A DNA stretch of 64,000 nucleotides, taken from NCBI GenBank assembly GCA_022711755.1, contig JAKLEA010000005.1, forward strand, positions 62,001-126,000. The letters run 5' to 3'. The position numbers were made by a program, and so were the translations under genes. Under the pieces are notes generated by a model. It worked only from the letters and a program-made list of their open reading frames with translations, was not told where the DNA came from and made no database searches. Positions within the stretch are counted from its first letter, which is position 1, and every line of letters starts with the position of its first letter. This document shows positions 24,618 to 33,864 of the stretch, in pieces. The DNA is from Planctomycetota bacterium (lineage in GTDB: Bacteria; Planctomycetota; Brocadiia; SM23-32; JAKLEA01).

Positions 24618-26846
24618 ATGCTGGGCGGATACAAAAGCAAAAGATTTCTGGATCAGGCAAACGCCGCTCTGGAGCGAAAGCGATGGAATGCGGCCATTGA
24701 CGCCGCCCAGCACGTCGCCCAGATGGACCCGGAATGCGAGCAGGCATATCTGATAATGGGCATAGCTCATTTTCAGCAGAAGCAGTATGACGAGGCCTTT
24801 GCCGCCTACAAACGCGCGCTTCAGATCAACCCGCAGAACGCGATCGCCTGTTTCAATCTCAGCCAGGTCTGCATGAAAATCAGGGACTGGGCGACGGCCT
24901 GCGTGCTGACGGAGCGGCTGTGCGAGATGCAGTCGGAGAACAAGCGCCACCGCGAACGCCTGAAGGCGCTCTATTATCGCACCGGGCAGACGGAAAAAGC
25001 GCTGGGGCTTGAGCGCGAGGACCGGGGCGGAAGCCTGCCTGAAGATTCGCGCACCGGCCTTCACGCGATGGTCGAGAATGTCACCGACGCTATACACCGC
25101 CGGGACTGGGAAAAGGCTTACAATGAGGCGCACAAGGTATTCCAGCTTGATCCGGACAATTTCATCGTCGGACTTCACCTGGGCGCGTCGGCGTATCACC
25201 TGAAGCGCTTCGACGAAGCGATAAACATTTACTCGGCCCTCATCCGCAAGAATCCTGACCACCGGCTTACACCCGTCGCGCAGAACAATCTGGCCCGCAC
25301 GTACCTTCGTCTTAAGGAATGGAGCAAGGCTGGCGAGATTCTGGAGCGTCTGACCTCACTTGACGTCGAACAACTGGCTACTTACACAGGGGGTCTGATC
25401 AAACCGGAAGAGGTTCTCGCCAATCTCGGACTTACTTATGAAAAACGCAACATGATGAAAATGGCCCAGTTGACTTATGAGAAACTGGTCAAAAGCGGGA
25501 AGGCCAGCGCAAAGATTGAAGAACGGCTGAGGCAGTTGAAGGTTCCGCTGGCGGCCAGGCGAGAGGTTGAGGTTGAAGAAGATGAAGATTATGATGAAGA
25601 TAAACTGCTTGCCGAATTCGCCCCAGCGCCTGTAAGCCCCGAATTCGCCGTCCAACTGGAAAAGGCCAAATTCGATCCTCCGACAGCCACGTCAGAAGAC
25701 GAGGACGTTCCGGAGGACGCGCAGGAGCTTGTCACAGACGAGGATGAGCTGCTCCAGGAGATGTTCGACGGATCCGGCGGGGCTGTTGTGAAATCTACGG
25801 ATGAACAGTTGGCTCCAAACGGGCGACAGGCAAGGGTTCAAGCCGCGTCGCCGGCGGAACCGGAGGCAATTCAGCCTCAACCGTCCGCAGCCGAGACTTC
25901 GCTGAAGTGCCCGGGATGCGACGCTGAACTGGCGACAAACGCCCAGTTCTGCCCTTCCTGCGGGACAAAGATTGATCATTCCCCCCCTCCGCCGCCGCCC
26001 ACGCAGCCTGCGCCGCCGTCGCCTCGCGCAAAGACGGCTAATGCGCCGCCTGAACCGATCAAGTGCATCAAGTGTGGAACGATAATTCCTACGCAGGCGG
26101 CATTCTGTCCCTCATGCGGAAGTCCAAAACCGCCGGAAGACATCATCTGCTTCTGCTGCGAGACGCCCAACCGACGTTCAGCAGTGCGATGCTCGTTCTG
26201 CGGATCGCCGCTCATTGTATGCGACAGTTTCCCTCAGGAACTTCGGCAGCATTACTACCATGTGCAGGAACTGATCCGCAACGGCGATCCGAACGAGGCG
26301 GCCGAGGAGTTCTCGAAAATCGTTGTCGCGCTCCCTAACTCTTCAATGGCGCGTTTTGGCCTGGGCGTGCTTCACGAGCTATGCAGAGCCCCAGACGCAG
26401 CCGCCAGACAGTATGTCGAGGTTTTCGAAAACGCAGAAAGAGAGCCTGAAATCGCCTGCGCGGCAGCCATACGGCATGCAGTTTTGCTTATCCTGCCATT
26501 GCGCAAACCTTCGGAGGCCATAGCGTTTCTTGAGAAGGCGATACGGAAATTCCCCCAGAATTCCCACCTGCATTACCTGCGCGGATTCGCCTTCGCCCGC
26601 ATGAGCGAACACGCCAAGGCGGGACGCTGTTTCAACAAGGTGCTGGAAATCAACCCCCAACATGCGTTAGCATATTCCGGGTTGGCGGAGGTTAACAACC
26701 GCCAGGGCAAGAGCGACGAAGCCGCCCGTTTCATAAGCAGGGCGATATTCGTGCTCACGAAACTTGAGATCAGCCAGTCAGGGATTGACTGGCCCGCCGC
26801 TTCCCCTGGAACCGGCGAGGACGACCAGAGCGAAATGCTTCCTTGA
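24618..26846 (+). CDS. TPR protein with three internal zinc ribbons
   Basis: Soluble 742-aa protein. Residues 5-310 are tetratricopeptide-type helix pairs (WNAAIDAAQHVAQMDPECEQAYLIMGIAHFQQKQYDEAFAAYKRALQINP is a textbook unit, here cited in part). An acidic linker follows. Around residues 428-535 are three Cys4 ribbons: CPGCDAEL...CPSCGTK, CIKCGTII...CPSCGSP and CFCCETPNRR...CSFCGSP, separated by a Pro-rich hinge. Residues 545-735 return to TPR repeats. It has the form of an adaptor or co-chaperone. The Hsp70 gene begins 3 bases after its stop, so the two are almost certainly co-translated. No signal peptide. Confidence 0.85.
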   Translation: MLGGYKSKRFLDQANAALERKRWNAAIDAAQHVAQMDPECEQAYLIMGIAHFQQKQYDEAFAAYKRALQINPQNAIACFNLSQVCMKIRDWATACVLTERLCEMQSENKRHRERLKALYYRTGQTEKALGLEREDRGGSLPEDSRTGLHAMVENVTDAIHRRDWEKAYNEAHKVFQLDPDNFIVGLHLGASAYHLKRFDEAINIYSALIRKNPDHRLTPVAQNNLARTYLRLKEWSKAGEILERLTSLDVEQLATYTGGLIKPEEVLANLGLTYEKRNMMKMAQLTYEKLVKSGKASAKIEERLRQLKVPLAARREVEVEEDEDYDEDKLLAEFAPAPVSPEFAVQLEKAKFDPPTATSEDEDVPEDAQELVTDEDELLQEMFDGSGGAVVKSTDEQLAPNGRQARVQAASPAEPEAIQPQPSAAETSLKCPGCDAELATNAQFCPSCGTKIDHSPPPPPPTQPAPPSPRAKTANAPPEPIKCIKCGTIIPTQAAFCPSCGSPKPPEDIICFCCETPNRRSAVRCSFCGSPLIVCDSFPQELRQHYYHVQELIRNGDPNEAAEEFSKIVVALPNSSMARFGLGVLHELCRAPDAAARQYVEVFENAEREPEIACAAAIRHAVLLILPLRKPSEAIAFLEKAIRKFPQNSHLHYLRGFAFARMSEHAKAGRCFNKVLEINPQHALAYSGLAEVNNRQGKSDEAARFISRAIFVLTKLEISQSGIDWPAASPGTGEDDQSEMLP

Positions 26847-26849
26847 GCC

Positions 26850-28388
26850 ATGGGCCGTATCATAGGCATTGACCTGGGAACCACCTTTTCCGCCGCCGCA
26901 TACGTACAGCCGGACGGAAAGCCCGCCATAATCACAAACGCCGAGGGCGAGCGCACGACACCCAGCATCGTGGCGTTTGCCGGCAGGGATATCCTGGTCG
27001 GCAGGCTGGCCCGGCAACAGGCGGTGCTCAATCCGGGCAATACCATCCGTTCGATAAAAAGGCACATGGGGGAGGACGGCTACGCCGTCCGTGTGGGCAG
27101 CACGAAATACCTCCCGCAGGAAATCTCAGCCTTGATCCTGCGGAAAATCCGCAATGACGCGGAGTCCTACCTCGGCGAGACGGTTGACAGCGCCGTTATT
27201 GCCGTGCCGGCCTACTTCAGTTCCATCCAGAAGGCCGCCACAAAGGAGGCCGGAGAGATTGCAGGTCTGGACGTGCGGCGTGTTCTTGACGAGCCGACCG
27301 CCGCCGCAATCGCTTACGGCATAAACGAATCAGGCAAACAAACCATCCTTGTCTTCGATCTTGGCGGCGGGACTTTCGACGTCTCCCTGCTAAAGCTGGT
27401 CAACGGACGTTTCAGCGTCATAACCACCAACGGCGACAACTTCCTGGGCGGGGACGACTTCGACCAGCGCGTCGTGGCTTACCTCAAGCAGCGCTTCCTC
27501 GAATCCACCGGCGTGAATCTCGACCAGATCGGCTCCACGGACAAGACCGGCGACATCAACGAAAGACTGCTTGAAGCCTCCGAGCTGGCCAAGCGACAGC
27601 TTTCCACAATGGAATCCACGCGGATGAGCGTCCCGTTCATTGTGCCTGAAAAAGGCTTGAATCTTGACGTGGACTTGACTCGCGCGCAGCTTGAGGAGAT
27701 GTGTTCCGATCTGATAGACCGGATGAACAAGCCTTTACTCACCGCATTCTCAGACGCCCGAATGAAACCGGATGAAATTGACATAGTGGTTCTCTGCGGC
27801 GGCATGACGCGCATGCCGCGCGTTCGCCGGCACATTGAGGAACTGATCGGAAAACGGGCCGTCGCCGGCGTGAATCCGGACGAATGCGTGGCGCTGGGGG
27901 CGGCAATTGCCGCGGAGCGCGGAACCAGAACGGTGACCTTCAAGGTCACCCGTTCGATGGGCATAGAGATCGTCGGCGGAGAGTTCAGTCCCCTTCTCCG
28001 CAAGGGCATGACTCTTCCAGCGATGGTCACAGAGGAATACACGACAAGCGAGGACAGCCAGACGGCCATAAACTTCCCCATCTACCAGGGGGAGGCGAAG
28101 CGGGCCGATGACAACATTATCCTCGGGGAGCTTCGCATTGACGGAATAGAACCGGCTCCGCGCGGAGTTCCTCGCGTCGAGGTCTGCTTCGAGATGTCAA
28201 CGGAGGGAATCCTGCGCGCATCGGCCAGGAACGTCGTCACTTCCAAGACGATCTCTGTTGACCTTGAAGGCGCCTTGATGTCCGAGGCACAGAAGAAACA
28301 GGCAGCGGACCGGGTGGGCGAGCTGGCGGCAAGAATCCGACGCTCCGACAAAGCGGGCGCGGAGCAGGGAGATTCCACAAATGGATGA
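26850..28388 (+). CDS. short Hsp70/DnaK-family chaperone without full lid
   Basis: A 512-aa Hsp70. The ATPase domain is complete: [14 protein letters not shown] (phosphate 1), [13 protein letters not shown] (phosphate 2), [14 protein letters not shown] (adenosine motif), with linker and beta-type substrate domain ([12 protein letters not shown]...RLRASARN-like ILRASARN). Classical DnaK has about 640 residues; here only some 50 remain after the beta domain, so the helical lid and disordered tail are missing. It starts [12 protein letters not shown] without a strong ribosome site, consistent with coupling to the TPR gene 3 bases upstream. Its end overlaps the RDD gene by 8 bases. The neighbouring J-like domain may be its partner. 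It is probably a dedicated chaperone rather than the housekeeping DnaK. Confidence 0.9.
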   Translation: MGRIIGIDLGTTFSAAAYVQPDGKPAIITNAEGERTTPSIVAFAGRDILVGRLARQQAVLNPGNTIRSIKRHMGEDGYAVRVGSTKYLPQEISALILRKIRNDAESYLGETVDSAVIAVPAYFSSIQKAATKEAGEIAGLDVRRVLDEPTAAAIAYGINESGKQTILVFDLGGGTFDVSLLKLVNGRFSVITTNGDNFLGGDDFDQRVVAYLKQRFLESTGVNLDQIGSTDKTGDINERLLEASELAKRQLSTMESTRMSVPFIVPEKGLNLDVDLTRAQLEEMCSDLIDRMNKPLLTAFSDARMKPDEIDIVVLCGGMTRMPRVRRHIEELIGKRAVAGVNPDECVALGAAIAAERGTRTVTFKVTRSMGIEIVGGEFSPLLRKGMTLPAMVTEEYTTSEDSQTAINFPIYQGEAKRADDNIILGELRIDGIEPAPRGVPRVEVCFEMSTEGILRASARNVVTSKTISVDLEGALMSEAQKKQAADRVGELAARIRRSDKAGAEQGDSTNG

Positions 28389-29259
28389 GGACCGGGGGTC
28401 AATTCTCGGCCTTCCTCCGCCCTCGGAAGAAGGTGACGAAGGGACCGCCCTGCTGAGTCAGAGGGTGACGGCGGGGCTGATTGACGTCCTTGCCTGTGCG
28501 ATACTGGGGTTCATCGCATGGTCGTTCACGCTCTGGAGTTACTGGCCGAGTTGGCTTATCGCCCCTATCGTGTTCCTTTTCCGTGACGCCTTGCCGAATG
28601 GCCAAAGCCCGGGCAAACGACTGCTGAAGATACGGACTATTGACACAGTTACGCTGCTTCCGTGCGGCCTGGCGCAATCACTGCGAAGGAATCTCCCCTG
28701 GATACTTGTGATTACCTGGCCCGTGGAGATCATCCTGCTTGGCATGAGCGAGAAAGCCAAACGGCTGGGGGACTGGCTTGCCAACACCGAGGTGCGCCGC
28801 ATCAGCCAGCCGGTCTACATGGAAAACATTTCCGATGAGGCGCTGATCTCCCGCGCCGCTCCGATCGTCAGCGCTCAAGAACCGAAGCCTGTTATTAACG
28901 AACCTGCTTCGCCGCCCCCACCGCCACCGCCCAGACCGCGCGAGGATTCGGGGATTCCAAAGCGAGTGCCCTCGCCGCAGGAGGCGCTTGGGGTTTCAGA
29001 AAATGCGGCGGAAGAGGAAATAGAAACGGCGTATTGGGAATTCGTGGACCGGTACAGCGACGACGCCGCGCGCGATATCAGCACTGCGGAATTGAACGAA
29101 CGATGCAAGGAGCTTGACGTAAGGTTCAGCGCGTTCGACCTGACACTGGCCGGAATGGACGTGGGGTACCGTCCCGGTATGACCGACCAGCAGATGAAGG
29201 AGCTTATTCACGGTCATTTCATAATCATCAACAGGGCTCGCGACGCGCTGCTTGGATAG
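28381..29259 (+). CDS. RDD-family membrane protein with C-terminal J-like domain lacking HPD
   Basis: A 292-aa protein. Residues 28-140 are an RDD-type domain with two or three membrane helices (LIDVLACAILGFIAWSFTL, WLIAPIVFLFRDAL, LPWILVITWPVEIILLG) and the typical ends SQRVTAGLIDV and KRLGDWLANTEV. A Pro-rich linker (178-188) leads to residues 198-292, which resemble a DnaJ domain: EALGVSENAAEEEIETAYWEF matches helices I-II and IINRARDALLG matches the end. The HPD tripeptide that activates Hsp70 is replaced by SDD. The 8-base overlap with the Hsp70 gene suggests translational coupling. A membrane-anchored partner of that Hsp70 is inferred. Confidence 0.75.
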   Translation: MDEDRGSILGLPPPSEEGDEGTALLSQRVTAGLIDVLACAILGFIAWSFTLWSYWPSWLIAPIVFLFRDALPNGQSPGKRLLKIRTIDTVTLLPCGLAQSLRRNLPWILVITWPVEIILLGMSEKAKRLGDWLANTEVRRISQPVYMENISDEALISRAAPIVSAQEPKPVINEPASPPPPPPPRPREDSGIPKRVPSPQEALGVSENAAEEEIETAYWEFVDRYSDDAARDISTAELNERCKELDVRFSAFDLTLAGMDVGYRPGMTDQQMKELIHGHFIIINRARDALLG

Positions 29260-29285
29260 CCGGAACAAGCCCGGCGGAAAGGCGC

Positions 29286-29660
29286 ATGGAAGTGGAAACT
29301 GTCATATTCGAGCATTACCGCAGACGGGGGCTTGACGTCATGCGCGTCGGCGCGCTGAGGATAGCCGATGAAACGACCGTCAACCTTCTTGCGGGGGCAT
29401 GCGAACGGCTGGAGCGCGACGCGGCGGAGCAATCCGCGCCCGTGCGCATCATCTTCAACTGCGACGGCGTGGATCAGATCATGACCCGCGCACTGGCGCG
29501 CCTGCTTCGATTCCGTGTCCGCGTGAAAAAGGGCGGCGGGATCGTGGCAATGTGCTGCCTGTCGAAAGGGGTCAGGGCGGCCTTTGCGGAGCTGGGCATG
29601 GACGATCTCATACCCGTCTTCGACACGGAAGACGAGGCCGTCGCAGCGCTGGGAATCTGA
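29286..29660 (+). CDS. STAS domain protein (anti-sigma factor antagonist-like)
   Basis: A 124-aa single-domain protein with the STAS pattern: LDVMRVGALRIADETTVNLL (strand-helix), VRIIFNCDGVDQIMTRALARLL (the strand and helix containing the usual phosphorylation site) and GGGIVAMCCLSKGVRAAFAELGMDDLIPVFDTEDEAVAAL. In SpoIIAA-like proteins the helix cap carries DSSG with a phosphorylatable Ser; here the segment is QIMTRA, so Thr is the only nearby candidate. STAS proteins regulate anti-sigma factors or form stressosome-like assemblies. It is the last gene of the plus-strand run and is convergent with mtnP, 15 bases away. GGAAAGG precedes the ATG. Confidence 0.8.
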   Translation: MEVETVIFEHYRRRGLDVMRVGALRIADETTVNLLAGACERLERDAAEQSAPVRIIFNCDGVDQIMTRALARLLRFRVRVKKGGGIVAMCCLSKGVRAAFAELGMDDLIPVFDTEDEAVAALGI

Positions 29661-29675
29661 CCCGCGCCGGAATCG

Positions 29676-30542
29676 TCAGCCCTTGAGATATTTGCCCACG
29701 ATGGGTTCGAGCTTCCGAAGCGTCTCGGCCGGGATGGCGTCCCTGCTCGTGATGATCGCCCCGGCAAGGGCACGACGGCAGGGGCAATCCTCGACGTCGG
29801 GCATATCGGTCAGAACGCGCTTCAGGATCGCCTTGGCGGTCTTGAGGTTTCTGCGCATGTTTTCAAGAATCATATCCACCGTGACTCCAGCCTCAAGGGG
29901 ATGCCAGCAGTCGTAATCCGTCACAAGGGCGATTGAGGCGTAGCATATTTCCGCCTCGCGGGCCAGCTTGGCCTCCTGCAGATTGGTCATGCCGATGATG
30001 TCCATGCCCCACTTGCGATAAAGCTCGGACTCCCCGCGCGTGCTCAGGGCCGGGCCTTCCATGCACACATACGTTCCGCCCTTGTGAACGCGCGCGCCGG
30101 ACGCGGTCGCCGCCTTGAAAAGCGCGTCGGACAACCCGGCGCAGACCGGATCGCCGAATGCGATGTGCCCGACAATCCCGTCGCCGAAGAATGTTGACGC
30201 CCTGCCCCATGTGCGGTCAACGAACTGGTCCGGGATGACGACGTCCAGAGGATGAATCTCCTCCCTCAGGCTGCCGACGGTTCCGGTGGCGATGATCCGG
30301 TCAACGCCCAGGAGCTTGAATCCGAAGATGTTGGCGCGGAAGTTCAACTCCGAGGGCATGATGCGATGCCCCGGGCCGTGGCGTCGCAGGAAGACAACCT
30401 CCCGCCCGGCAAGCCGCCCGATCGTGAAGGCGTCCGAAGGCGCGCCGAAGGGGGTCTCGATCTCCCGCTGTTCGATTGTCTCAAGACCCTCGATCTCGTA
30501 AAGTCCGCTACCGGTGATGAGTCCGATCCGTCCAGGTTTCAC
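29676..30542 (-). CDS. mtnP: S-methyl-5'-thioadenosine phosphorylase
   Basis: A 288-aa purine-nucleoside-phosphorylase-family enzyme that splits methylthioadenosine into adenine and methylthioribose-1-phosphate in the methionine salvage pathway. Key segments: IGLITGSGLYEIEGL, RHGPGHRIMPSELNFRANI (phosphate and ribose contacts), ATGTVGSL, GTYVCMEGPALSTRGESELYR and GMTNLQEAKLAREAEICYASIALVTDYDCW. The longest frame begins at 30665, but the family N-terminus matches only from about VKPGRIGLIT. GTG at 30542, with GGGAG seven bases upstream, gives the right length. It lies 159 bases downstream of the giant FG-GAP gene on the same strand, with no clear terminator between. Confidence 0.92.
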   Translation of the reverse strand: MKPGRIGLITGSGLYEIEGLETIEQREIETPFGAPSDAFTIGRLAGREVVFLRRHGPGHRIMPSELNFRANIFGFKLLGVDRIIATGTVGSLREEIHPLDVVIPDQFVDRTWGRASTFFGDGIVGHIAFGDPVCAGLSDALFKAATASGARVHKGGTYVCMEGPALSTRGESELYRKWGMDIIGMTNLQEAKLAREAEICYASIALVTDYDCWHPLEAGVTVDMILENMRRNLKTAKAILKRVLTDMPDVEDCPCRRALAGAIITSRDAIPAETLRKLEPIVGKYLKG

Positions 30543-30701
30543 AGTTTGTCTCCCGCGCAATGCGCCGCTTTTCAAGGTTATGGACGCCGGGGCCAGTTCC
30601 GGGTAAGTCAGGTCCGGCGACTCAGAATTACGACGGCATTCTACTGCGGTTGAGCGCGGAGTCAACGACGGCGCATAATCCTTCCGGCCAGGATTCCAGG
30701 C

Positions 30702-33700
30702 TTACGTAATCTTGTTCCCGACATATACGCGGGCCATAAGCTGGTCGAAGGAGTTGATGACCCCGTCGCCGTTGATGTCGCGCCGGGCATTGGCGGCGGT
30801 TACCGCCTGACCGACAAATGCTCGGATGTTCAGGAGGTCGAAGCTGTTGACCTGTCCGTCCCCGTTGGCGTCCCCGCGAAGGGCTTTGACGGCTATCTGA
30901 GAAATGCCGGAGGCGGCGTTGCCCGCAAGGTCTTCCACCGCGCCGCCTAGTATTACCGTGTATGTGTCAATGTCCGGAAGGGCGGCGGAGAGGCCGATGG
31001 TTATCTTGCTCCCGTCCACAACCGCGCTGGTGATGAGCGAACTCTGGTCTCCGTGCGACACGCCGACGATGCTCAGGTCGGAAACGTCCACGCTGCCGGG
31101 GTTCATCGCCTCGTCCATGTTTATGACGAGTTTCTTGATGCCCTGATAGCGCGACTCGACGTAGCCGTTGGCGATTGTCGTGACAAGCTCGCCAACCCCG
31201 CCGCCGTGGTTCAATGCAGTCTGCCACTCGGTAACTTCGGGGGGAGCAGTGTCAATGACAAGATTCTGAGAATCCGTTCCGACTTCTCCGACGTCATTCG
31301 TGAAGGTTACGGTTACTTCAGGCCCGGCTAATGGGATATCTCCGTCCCCGAAGCCGGACAATGGAATCGCTTCCGCGAGAAGTACCCCTATTCTGCCAGC
31401 ATCGTGGTCCGCCACGACCATATCGGGAAGGCCATCATGATTGAAGTCATGAACATTCAAATCGTAGAGGCAATTCCCGCCTCCGAATTCAACTGCGTCC
31501 TTCAAACTGCCGTCGCCGTTTCCGACGAAAACATGAACAAGGCCCTCGTTTACAACTGCGACGTCCTGGCGTCCATCCAAGTCGAAATCGGCGGTTCGAA
31601 GCCCCGGCCAGTTATCACCTATGGGATATGCCACAGGGGGCTGGAAGGTCCCATCACCGTTCCCGATGAGAATGTGCAGTGAGTCGTCTCCGCCACACAT
31701 TACCGCCAAATCGCTGTTTCCGTCGCTGTCCAAGTCGGTCAAGGCGACGAAACCCGGGTCGTCCCCGGGGGTGATGTTCGATCCCGCGACAAAAGTTCCA
31801 TCCCCGTTGCCCAGCAATACCGACAAGTCATTTCCCGGAGTCGGCGTCACCAGAAGATCGCTGCTTCCGTCGTTGTTGATGTCGCCGGCCGTGAGAAACA
31901 TCGGCATCTGGCCTAGGACATAGTCCACGGCGGGCTGAAATGTTCCATCTCCTATGCCAACGAGTATGGCGACCTCACTATCTGTACCGGAAGACAAAGC
32001 CAGATCGTAAACATCATCTCCGTTGAAGTCGCCCGCAAGAAGCGATACGGGCATCACAGTGGGAGTCGCTATTGAGCGCAACGGGTCAAAAGTGCCGTCG
32101 CCGTTGCCGTCGAGTATCCGGACTGATCCGTTGTTACTTTCATCCACATTTGTGACAAGGATATCCGCGTTTCCGTCGCCGTTGAAATCTCTGCATGCGA
32201 GACCGAACGCCCCCCTGCCGACGGCATAACCTTTTTTTTCCTGAAAAGTCCCGTCCGCATTGCCAAGGAACACCGACACCATAACGGCAAAGGTGTCCAT
32301 CACATAGTTGAGACTTACTATGTCCGCGTTACCGTCATTGTCGAAATCGGCCCTGTCCAGAAACAATGGATATTCTGTGTCAAAGCTGTTGACGGCAAGG
32401 TAGGTCGGAAGTCCCCGTAGCGAACCGTCAGCCTCTCCGTAAAGAACGGTTAACCAGTGCGAGGTTGAGGCGACCAAGTCCGGTATGCCGTCCCCATTGA
32501 AGTCGCCACTTACGACATCGTCCGTCCCGATGCCGGTCGCGTAAAGCGTTTGGGGTTGAAAAGTTCCGTCGCCGTTGCCCTGAAACACCGATATGTCGCC
32601 GCGAAAACTACCGCAGCTAACGATATCGAGGATACTGTCGCCGTTCATGTCTATCGCATGCGCCCTGTTGACCCCCCGTCCGGCGGCGTAGGTTACATCC
32701 GGCTGAAACGTCCCGTCGCCATTGCTCAATCTGACAGACACGGAATGGTTGCTTTCCCCGTTCGCGGTAAAAAGGTCAAAGTTTCCATCAGCGTTCAGGT
32801 CCGCAGCTTCCGCCCCCCATAGGGCCATGCCAATTGGAATCGTCGTGCGTGAACCGAAACTGCCGTCCCCGTTGCCGGGCAGGATTGAAACGGATCCCGT
32901 GTACGCGTATTGGGACACAATTAGGTCTGGTGCGCCATCGCTATTCATATCAGCCACGCAGACAGTGCCGGGTCTATCGCCCACGGCGTAGGTCGCCTGT
33001 GGCTGGAATGTTCCGTCGCCGTTCCCCAGGAAGACTGATATGTTGTCGTTATTGTAGTTCGGAACAACCATGTCCTGCGTGCCGTTCGCGTCCAGATCGT
33101 AGGCAACTATAGACGGGTGGTACGTGCCTGCCGTCAAAATCAGAGGGCTGCCCAATGTCCCATCGCCATTGCCCAACAGCACGGCGATCGCCGATTGGTA
33201 TTCCTCTGCAACAGCAACGTCGGCATTGCCGTCGCCGTTGAAATCAGAGCTTGTTATCGCGTTCGGCTGAATCAGCCCAGCGGGGAAGTCCGCAGAAGGC
33301 TGAAAGGTTCCGTCCCCGTTGGCAATCACGATCGAAACGGCATCGCTGTCCCAGGAATGGGTCGTGGCCAAGTCATTCTGCCCATCATTGTTGAAATCGG
33401 CGCTGGCAACAAGCGCGATCAACCCGCCAGCTTCGACGTGCTGGAACGTGCTGAAGTCAATGCCGGGTTTCAACTTTACCGGATACGTTCCCGCCGCGTC
33501 CACGCCAAGGAATACATCGGCTACGCCGTCACCGTCGTAATCCAGTTCGATGTCCCCCGGCCCGTTGACCGTGACGTCAAACGTCGGCGTGTTGTCAGCT
33601 GTGATGTTGTCCGTATCCGACGCGCCCGTATCGCTTCCGGGCTGGAGGTCAATGTCCACGATGGCCGTGAGGAGGAGGCGATCTTCCAGCCTCTCGACGG

Positions 33701-33758
33701 ACTTGAAGGAATAACGTCTGGATTGGCCGAGGCTCCGGGCGGTTCTTTTCGTCTTCAT
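30702..33758 (-). CDS. giant secreted FG-GAP/VCBS repeat protein with dockerin end and LEDRLLL motif
   Basis: A 1018-aa surface or secreted protein. The basic N-terminus leads to SVERLEDRLLLTA (about residues 20-33), the LExRxLL motif common at the start of planctomycete exported proteins. About thirteen repeats of roughly 46 residues follow, each with D.N.DG.DL calcium loops and the tag LGNGDGTFQP, consistent with one or two beta-propellers like integrin-alpha FG-GAP domains. A Cadherin/Ig-like stretch (around 860-950, TVTFTNDVGE..., NMDEAMNPGSVDVSDLSIVG) precedes a type I dockerin (about 955-1018) with paired calcium loops DANGDGQVNSFDLL and DINGDGVINSFDQL. The start at 33758 has GGAG 8 bases upstream; an earlier ATG (33923) would lie upstream of the promoter. 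Role in adhesion or substrate binding is inferred. Confidence 0.88.
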   Translation of the reverse strand: MKTKRTARSLGQSRRYSFKSVERLEDRLLLTAIVDIDLQPGSDTGASDTDNITADNTPTFDVTVNGPGDIELDYDGDGVADVFLGVDAAGTYPVKLKPGIDFSTFQHVEAGGLIALVASADFNNDGQNDLATTHSWDSDAVSIVIANGDGTFQPSADFPAGLIQPNAITSSDFNGDGNADVAVAEEYQSAIAVLLGNGDGTLGSPLILTAGTYHPSIVAYDLDANGTQDMVVPNYNNDNISVFLGNGDGTFQPQATYAVGDRPGTVCVADMNSDGAPDLIVSQYAYTGSVSILPGNGDGSFGSRTTIPIGMALWGAEAADLNADGNFDLFTANGESNHSVSVRLSNGDGTFQPDVTYAAGRGVNRAHAIDMNGDSILDIVSCGSFRGDISVFQGNGDGTFQPQTLYATGIGTDDVVSGDFNGDGIPDLVASTSHWLTVLYGEADGSLRGLPTYLAVNSFDTEYPLFLDRADFDNDGNADIVSLNYVMDTFAVMVSVFLGNADGTFQEKKGYAVGRGAFGLACRDFNGDGNADILVTNVDESNNGSVRILDGNGDGTFDPLRSIATPTVMPVSLLAGDFNGDDVYDLALSSGTDSEVAILVGIGDGTFQPAVDYVLGQMPMFLTAGDINNDGSSDLLVTPTPGNDLSVLLGNGDGTFVAGSNITPGDDPGFVALTDLDSDGNSDLAVMCGGDDSLHILIGNGDGTFQPPVAYPIGDNWPGLRTADFDLDGRQDVAVVNEGLVHVFVGNGDGSLKDAVEFGGGNCLYDLNVHDFNHDGLPDMVVADHDAGRIGVLLAEAIPLSGFGDGDIPLAGPEVTVTFTNDVGEVGTDSQNLVIDTAPPEVTEWQTALNHGGGVGELVTTIANGYVESRYQGIKKLVINMDEAMNPGSVDVSDLSIVGVSHGDQSSLITSAVVDGSKITIGLSAALPDIDTYTVILGGAVEDLAGNAASGISQIAVKALRGDANGDGQVNSFDLLNIRAFVGQAVTAANARRDINGDGVINSFDQLMARVYVGNKIT

Positions 33759-33786
33759 CACTCTGTCTCCAACAAACGGTCTGGCG

Positions 33787-33836
33787 CGTCCGACAGCGCA
33801 TATACGGATTATATACGCATGTCGGACGAATGTTAA
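33787..33836 (-). promoter_or_regulatory. near-consensus promoter embedded in a long inverted repeat
   Basis: On the minus strand, TTAACA (33831-33836) and TATAAT (33808-33813) are 17 bases apart, matching consensus at 11 of 12 positions, about 45 bases before the FG-GAP gene's ATG. The -10 and spacer lie within an inverted repeat with perfect 9-base outer arms CGTCCGACA (33787-33795) and TGTCGGACG (33820-33828) and nearly complementary inner arms. A repressor operator is the obvious reading. Confidence 0.75.
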
Positions 33837-33864
33837 CGTCAAAATGCCTGCGGATTTACGCGAA

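Noticed and set aside
30702..33758. CRISPR-like periodicity in the FG-GAP gene
   Set aside because: The repeated CCGTCGCCGTTGCC blocks encode NGDGTF protein repeats with constant reading frame and no spacers.
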